Assembly: GCA_963780165.1 (NCBI GenBank)
Contig: CAWABB010000001.1
Span: forward strand, 372,001-436,000
From: CAWABB01 sp963780165
GTDB taxonomy: Bacteria > Bacteroidota > Ignavibacteria > UBA10030 > UBA6906
Direction: 5' to 3'
DNA length: 64,000 bases
The notes beneath the pieces are model-generated. The model was given only the letters and a program-made list of their open reading frames with translations, was not told the origin of the DNA and made no database searches. Positions 59,925 through 64,000 of the stretch are shown here, in pieces; position 1 is the stretch's first letter; each line of letters starts with the position of its first letter. The position numbers and the translations under genes were made by a program.

Positions 59925-60683
59925 CTACTTCGCGGCCCGAACGATGGCGGCAAAGGCATCGGCCTTGAGCGATGCGCCACCGACAAGTGCCCCATCAATG
60001 TCGGATTGGCGCAACAAATCTGACGCATTGTCAGGTTTCACGCTGCCGCCGTACTGAATCGTGAGGCTTTCTGCCACCTCGCCGCCGAGCATCTCTCTCA
60101 CGAGGCCACGGATCATGGCGTGAACCTCCTGGGCCTGCTGGGGAGTGGCATTCCTCCCGGTGCCGATGGCCCAGACCGGCTCGTAGGCGATGACCACCGA
60201 TCGCATGTCGGTCGGCGTCAGACCATGCAGGACGCCCTTCACCTGTCCCGATACCACGGCCGCCGTCTTGTTGCTCTCGCGCTCCTCCAGCGTCTCACCG
60301 ACGCAGAGTATCGGCTGCAGCCCATGGGCGAGCGCAGTCCGCGCTTTCCGGTTGATCAGGTCGTCTGTTTCCCTGAAGTACTGGCGCCGCTCGGAGTGGC
60401 CGAGAATCACATACGTGCACCCCGCGCCCACGAGCATCTTCCAGGAAACCTCGCCCGTGTACGCCCCCTCGTCGTGCTCGGACATGTTCTGCGCGCCGAG
60501 ACGGATCGTGCCGCCGCTCAGCCGGTCGGCGGCGGCGGGCAGCGACGTGAACGGGGGGCACACGACGACCAGCGCATCGGGCCTGCTGGGCGGGAGCTGC
60601 TGCTTCAGCGCATCAATGAGGGCCGCGGTCTGCGCCGCATCGTTGTACATCTTCCAGTTGCCGGCAATGATCGAACGTCTCAT
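59925..60683 (-). CDS. tpiA: triose-phosphate isomerase
   Basis: A 252-residue glycolytic enzyme that interconverts dihydroxyacetone phosphate and glyceraldehyde 3-phosphate. Catalytic residues are Lys in IIAGNWKMY, His in VILGHSERRQYF and Glu in IAYEPVWAIGTGRNAT; the phosphate-binding end is IQYGGSVKPDNA and DGALVGGASLK. Length is normal and complete. It is the last gene of its leftward string, with an intrinsic terminator right after the stop. Confidence 0.98.
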   Translation of the reverse strand: MRRSIIAGNWKMYNDAAQTAALIDALKQQLPPSRPDALVVVCPPFTSLPAAADRLSGGTIRLGAQNMSEHDEGAYTGEVSWKMLVGAGCTYVILGHSERRQYFRETDDLINRKARTALAHGLQPILCVGETLEERESNKTAAVVSGQVKGVLHGLTPTDMRSVVIAYEPVWAIGTGRNATPQQAQEVHAMIRGLVREMLGGEVAESLTIQYGGSVKPDNASDLLRQSDIDGALVGGASLKADAFAAIVRAAK

Positions 60684-60725
60684 GGTATCCTCTGTCGCGG
60701 GGGATCGGCTGCGCCAGCGCGGAGC

Positions 60726-61649
60726 TCACCGGTCTATCCCGGGTATGGTGATGGTGGTTTTCTCGGTCACAGGACGCGCGAAGATCTTCCTGTGCAACGG
60801 ATGTGAGATGGTCAGGACTGGCCTCGTGGACTGCCGCACGACTTCAGCGGTGGTGTTGCCGATATGGACCCGCCGGAGTCCCTTCCGACCGTGGGTGGAC
60901 ATGACGATCAGATCCACATCCCGGTCGTCCGCGAAGCGGATAATGGAATTGCTGGGTTCGACATCCCTGTCGAAGATGTACTCGATCGTCACCTCCCGCG
61001 CCTGGGGGTGATGCTCGCTCAGGTCCGGGAATCGCTTGCGGATCTCCGACTCCGCCTCGGGCCTCTCGAGCTCGTTCACGAACTGGAGATACAGTTTCGC
61101 GTTGTGCCGCCGTGCAATCGAGAGCGCATACGACAGGCCGACGTTTCCCGACGGCGAGAGGTCCGTCGGGCAGAGGACCGAGTTCAGCGCCCCCTTGATG
61201 CGTGGCCCGCACTGGATGCTCAGGACGGGCTGCCGCGACAGCCTCACAACGCGCTCCGCCGTGCTCCCGATCAGGTTCGACGACAGATGCGTGAGTCCGC
61301 GCGTCGCGATGACGATCAGGTCGTACTGCAGCCGCTCGCTCTCTTCGACGATCACCTTGTAGGCCCGGCCCGGCAGCACCTCAGTCTTGAGCCGAACGTT
61401 TCGTCCCTTCAGGGCGGCGCGGGCGCGCGCGAACTGCTCCTCCAGGAACGATTCCTTCCTCCGCTGATACGCGGTCACGGCTTCGTCGTGCACCTGAGCC
61501 GCGCCCAGCGGCGACACGCTGAATTCGTCGACATGGAGGAGGGTGATCTCTGCGCCATATTCCTCCCCGAACATGACGGCGTGTTCAAGCGCGTCGTCGG
61601 TGTGCCGCGAGAAATCCGTCGGCACCAGTATGCTGTCGAGTTCGTACAT
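60726..61649 (-). CDS. tandem universal stress protein (two UspA domains)
   Basis: A 307-residue protein with two UspA domains. The first (residues 1-~145) begins LDSILVPTDFSRHTDDALEHAV and ends with IVIATRGLTHLSSNLIGSTAERV. The second (~155-290) begins SVLCPTDLSPSGNVGLSYAL and has IVMSTHGRKGLRRVHIGNTTAEVV, where G-x2-G-x9-G-N-T is the ATP-binding pattern. The first domain has lost one glycine of that pattern, so only the second may bind ATP well. Family members act in stress survival. The gene lies 3 nt after gatB and 42 nt before tpiA. Confidence 0.93.
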   Translation of the reverse strand: MYELDSILVPTDFSRHTDDALEHAVMFGEEYGAEITLLHVDEFSVSPLGAAQVHDEAVTAYQRRKESFLEEQFARARAALKGRNVRLKTEVLPGRAYKVIVEESERLQYDLIVIATRGLTHLSSNLIGSTAERVVRLSRQPVLSIQCGPRIKGALNSVLCPTDLSPSGNVGLSYALSIARRHNAKLYLQFVNELERPEAESEIRKRFPDLSEHHPQAREVTIEYIFDRDVEPSNSIIRFADDRDVDLIVMSTHGRKGLRRVHIGNTTAEVVRQSTRPVLTISHPLHRKIFARPVTEKTTITIPGIDR

Positions 61650-61652
61650 CGA

Positions 61653-63131
61653 TCACCCTTTCCTCTCTCCGAGCTTCCGCTGCAGGGTCTGGTTCACGAT
61701 TGCGGGGTTCGCCTTCCCCGCCATCCGCTTCATCGTTTCCCCCACGAAGAACCCGAACACCTTCGCGTTGCCGCCGACGTACTGCGCGACCTGCGACGGG
61801 TTGGCGTCCAGCACATCCTCCACGACCCGCTCGATGGCCGAGGCGTCGGAGACCTGCGTCAGCCCGCGCTCGCGGACGATCGCCCCGGGCTCCTCGCCGC
61901 TCTCCACCATGACCGCGAAGACATCCTTCGCGATTTTCCCGCTGATCGTCCCGCCCTTGATGAGCCCCAGGAGGGCCGCCAGCCGGGCCGGCGTCGCGGG
62001 CAACTCCTTCAGCGCCACCTTCTTCTCTCCCTGAACGCGAAGGACTTCGGTCATCACCCAGTTGCTGACCGCCTTCGCGTTCTCCTGCACCACCACGCCC
62101 GCTTCCCGCGGAACCGCCGCGAGGGCCTCTTCGAAGTAGTCCGCGATCTCCTTCTCCGCCGTCAGCACGTCCGCGTCGTACCGGGGGAGGCCAAGCTCAC
62201 CCACGTACCGGTCGCGCCGGACGTCAGGAAGCTCTACGAGTGACGACCGCACCCCGGCGACCCACGGGTCGTCCACAAGGACCGGGACCAGGTCGGGGTC
62301 GGGGAAGTACCGGTAATCGTGCGCTTCTTCCTTGCTGCGCATCGGATATGCCGCGTTCATCGCCGCGTCCCACAGCAGCGTCTCCTGCACCACCCGTCCG
62401 CCGTCCTCGATGAGCTGGATCTGCCGGTTGATCTCGAACTCGAGCGCCCGCTCCACGTTCCGGAACGAGTTCATGTTCTTGACTTCGGTTTTCGTCCCGA
62501 ACGCGGTCGCGCCTTTCCGGCGCACCGAAACGTTCGCGTCGCACCGGAGGCTCCCCTCCTCCATGTTCCCGTCGCAGATGCCGAGGTACGTGACGAACTG
62601 CCGCATCCGCACAAGGTACAGGTAGGCCTCGCGCGGCGAGCGGATGTCCGGCTCGCTCACGATCTCGATCAGCGGCACGCCGCATCGGTTGACGTCGACG
62701 AGGGTGTCGACGGACAGGTCGTGGATCGACTTCCCGGCATCCTCTTCCATGTGGATGCGCGTGATCCCGATCCGCTTGCGCGTCCCGTCGTCACGATCGA
62801 TCTCGAGAAACCCGTCCGTGCAGATCGGCTCCTCGAACTGCGAGATCTGATACCCCTTGGGAAGATCGGGGTAGAAGTAGTTCTTGCGGGCGAAGATCGA
62901 GCGCGGCGCGATCGTGCACCCCGTCGCGATCCCGAGACGGAGCACAAAGTCGACGAGGCGGCGGTTCAGGACCGGAAGCGTGCCCGGCATGCCGAGGCAG
63001 ACCGGACAGACGTTCGTGTTGGGATCTCCCCCGAACGTCGTCGAGCAGCCGCAGAACGCCTTGGTGGCGGTCAGCAACTGGGCATGGACTTCCAGCCCGA
63101 TGACGGGCTCGTAGGCGTCGTTGAGCTTCAC
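61653..63131 (-). CDS. gatB: Asp-tRNA(Asn)/Glu-tRNA(Gln) amidotransferase subunit B
   Basis: A 492-residue subunit of the GatCAB amidotransferase that converts mischarged Glu-tRNA(Gln) or Asp-tRNA(Asn). It has YEPVIGLEVHAQLLTATKAFC, zinc-type cysteines in CGCSTTFGGDPNTNVCPVC, LPKGYQISQFEEPIC, and DVNRCGVPLIEIVSEPDIRS. A C-terminal YqeY-like tRNA-binding tail ends NPAIVNQTLQRKLGERKG. gatA and gatC are elsewhere. Presence of GatB implies that Gln- or Asn-tRNA is made by transamidation. It lies 18 nt after sucC. Confidence 0.97.
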   Translation of the reverse strand: MKLNDAYEPVIGLEVHAQLLTATKAFCGCSTTFGGDPNTNVCPVCLGMPGTLPVLNRRLVDFVLRLGIATGCTIAPRSIFARKNYFYPDLPKGYQISQFEEPICTDGFLEIDRDDGTRKRIGITRIHMEEDAGKSIHDLSVDTLVDVNRCGVPLIEIVSEPDIRSPREAYLYLVRMRQFVTYLGICDGNMEEGSLRCDANVSVRRKGATAFGTKTEVKNMNSFRNVERALEFEINRQIQLIEDGGRVVQETLLWDAAMNAAYPMRSKEEAHDYRYFPDPDLVPVLVDDPWVAGVRSSLVELPDVRRDRYVGELGLPRYDADVLTAEKEIADYFEEALAAVPREAGVVVQENAKAVSNWVMTEVLRVQGEKKVALKELPATPARLAALLGLIKGGTISGKIAKDVFAVMVESGEEPGAIVRERGLTQVSDASAIERVVEDVLDANPSQVAQYVGGNAKVFGFFVGETMKRMAGKANPAIVNQTLQRKLGERKG

Positions 63132-63149
63132 GCGGCGGGATCTCCCGCG

Positions 63150-64000
63150 CTACGCCGCAATTGCCTGGGTGACCTTCTCGGCGGCCTCTTTCAGGCTCGA
63201 AGCCACGAGGAAGTTCAGCCCTGACGTGCGGAGGATTTCCCCGGCGAGCTCGGCGTTGGTGCCCGCCAGCCGGACCACGACCGGGATCGAAACATGCACC
63301 AGCCTGGCGGCCTCGACAACGCCTGTGGCCACGCGATCGCAGCGGACGATGCCGCCGAAGATATTGATCAGCACCGCCTTCACGCTCGGATCAGCCAGGA
63401 TGATCTTGAATCCCGCCGCCACCGTCTCGGCGCTCGCGCCGCCGCCGACATCCAGGAAGTTGGCAGGATTGCCGCCGGCAAGCTTGATGATATCCATGGT
63501 GCCCATCGCCAGGCCGGCGCCGTTCACCATGCATCCGACGTTGCCGTCGAGCTTGATGTAGTTCAGGTTCGACTTCGACGCTTCCACCTCCAGCGGATCT
63601 TCCTCGTCCGGATCGCGGAGATCGCGGAGCTCCGGATGGCGGTCGAGCGCGTTGTCGTCAAAGTTCATTTTCGCGTCGAGGGCGATGACCTTCCCCCCGG
63701 TGGTGATCACCAGCGGGTTGATCTCGGCGAGCGACGCGTCGGTCGCCTCGTACGCCGCGTACAGCGCATGGAGGAACTTCACGCCGTTCTTGAACGCGTC
63801 CCCGCGCAGACCCAGCCGGAAGGCCAGGCTCCGGGCCTGGTACGCCTGGAATCCGATGCCGCGGTCGACGAACTCCTTCAGGATCTTCTCCGGCGTCTCC
63901 GCGGCGACCTTCTCGATCTCCACGCCTCCTTCGGTGGACGCCATCACGACGTTTCGCGAGGTCGACCGGTCCAGCGTCACGCCCACGTACAGCTCGCGGG
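63150..64000 (-). CDS. sucC: succinate-CoA ligase (ADP-forming) subunit beta, partial
   Basis: TCA-cycle enzyme subunit that couples succinyl-CoA cleavage to ATP synthesis. The C-terminal ~283 residues are present, and the frame runs off the right edge, so roughly the first 100 residues (the start of the ATP-grasp domain) are missing. Visible marks are RELYVGVTLDRSTSRNVVMAS, LAEINPLVITTGGKVIALDAK, LDGNVGCMVNGAGLAMGTMD and the CoA-ligase loop FLDVGGGASAETVAAGFKI, then INIFGGIVRCDRVA. It appears intact as far as seen. sucD is not in view. Confidence 0.96.
   Translation of the reverse strand, partial: RELYVGVTLDRSTSRNVVMASTEGGVEIEKVAAETPEKILKEFVDRGIGFQAYQARSLAFRLGLRGDAFKNGVKFLHALYAAYEATDASLAEINPLVITTGGKVIALDAKMNFDDNALDRHPELRDLRDPDEEDPLEVEASKSNLNYIKLDGNVGCMVNGAGLAMGTMDIIKLAGGNPANFLDVGGGASAETVAAGFKIILADPSVKAVLINIFGGIVRCDRVATGVVEAARLVHVSIPVVVRLAGTNAELAGEILRTSGLNFLVASSLKEAAEKVTQAIAA

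Noticed and set aside
1..64000. tRNA, rRNA, CRISPR arrays, insertion sequences and phage genes
   Set aside because: I scanned for T-loop motifs, regularly spaced direct repeats, transposase/integrase motifs and terminal inverted repeats and found none that hold up.

Overview
The window is about 62-65% G+C by eye, gene-dense and chromosomal. It contains no rRNA, tRNA, CRISPR array, insertion sequence or phage block that I can see. Several features point to a didermic bacterium of the Fibrobacteres-Chlorobi-Bacteroidetes group. A secreted FG-GAP protein ends in a YPNPFNP-type type-IX-secretion sorting tail. There is a GWxTD-domain lipoprotein-like protein, a DUF4199 membrane protein, a BamA-family barrel, and lipid A genes (lpxB, lpxK). 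I would place it near Ignavibacteria or a related high-GC lineage, but this is inference from protein style only.

Layout. 1-2292 (+): the end of a NitT/TauT-type ABC importer (permease, then ATPase with an AAA-associated C-terminal domain). 2317-6859: a stand-alone ABC membrane domain, the T9SS-sorted FG-GAP protein, a tiny membrane protein and an M20 dipeptidase. 7042-8236 (+): a small membrane protein and an alpha/beta hydrolase. 8351-14085 (-): carB, a NodU/SxtI-type carbamoyltransferase, an SxtJ homologue and a DUF5989 protein, packed as one operon. 14240-16196 (+): DUF4199, a 2-hydroxyacid dehydrogenase and an unrecognised cysteine-rich protein with a 21-bp tandem repeat. 16193-26453 (-): a ten-gene overlapping operon (GT9, DUF3108, a deoxyhypusine-synthase-like protein, CPBP protease, cdsA, rimO, GWxTD, bamA-like, rnhB, yraN). 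26534-28906: dnaG and, divergently, a single-domain response regulator.

29048-33079 (-) is the most unusual block. Two Ddl-fold ATP-grasp ligases, a GNAT acetyltransferase and a lysine 2,3-aminomutase form one four-gene operon with a consensus promoter and a strong intrinsic terminator. It looks like a pathway that makes beta-lysine and acetylates and/or ligates it. 33250-37830: recG, an APC permease and a divergent DedA gene. 37917-42088 (+): an NSS-family transporter with its MetS-type small subunit, then a K+-independent membrane pyrophosphatase. 42287-43996 (-): gpsA and plsY (phospholipid synthesis). 44080-59812 (-): ispD (frameshifted), an APC-type permease, queA (frameshifted), pyruvate phosphate dikinase, lpxK, lpxB, a MtnX-like HAD phosphatase, smc, and a GH2-like protein that has lost its catalytic glutamates and is fused to a Yip1-like membrane region. 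59925-64000 (-): tpiA, a tandem universal stress protein, gatB and the C-terminal part of sucC.

Twelve promoters of one consistent form (TTGnnn, 16-17 bp, TAtaTT) can be read upstream of operons in the window. This resembles canonical sigma-70 rather than the Bacteroidetes TAnnTTTG type. Two of them sit directly against start codons, suggesting leaderless transcripts. The two frameshifts (ispD, queA) lie within 3.1 kb of each other and may be sequencing or assembly indels.
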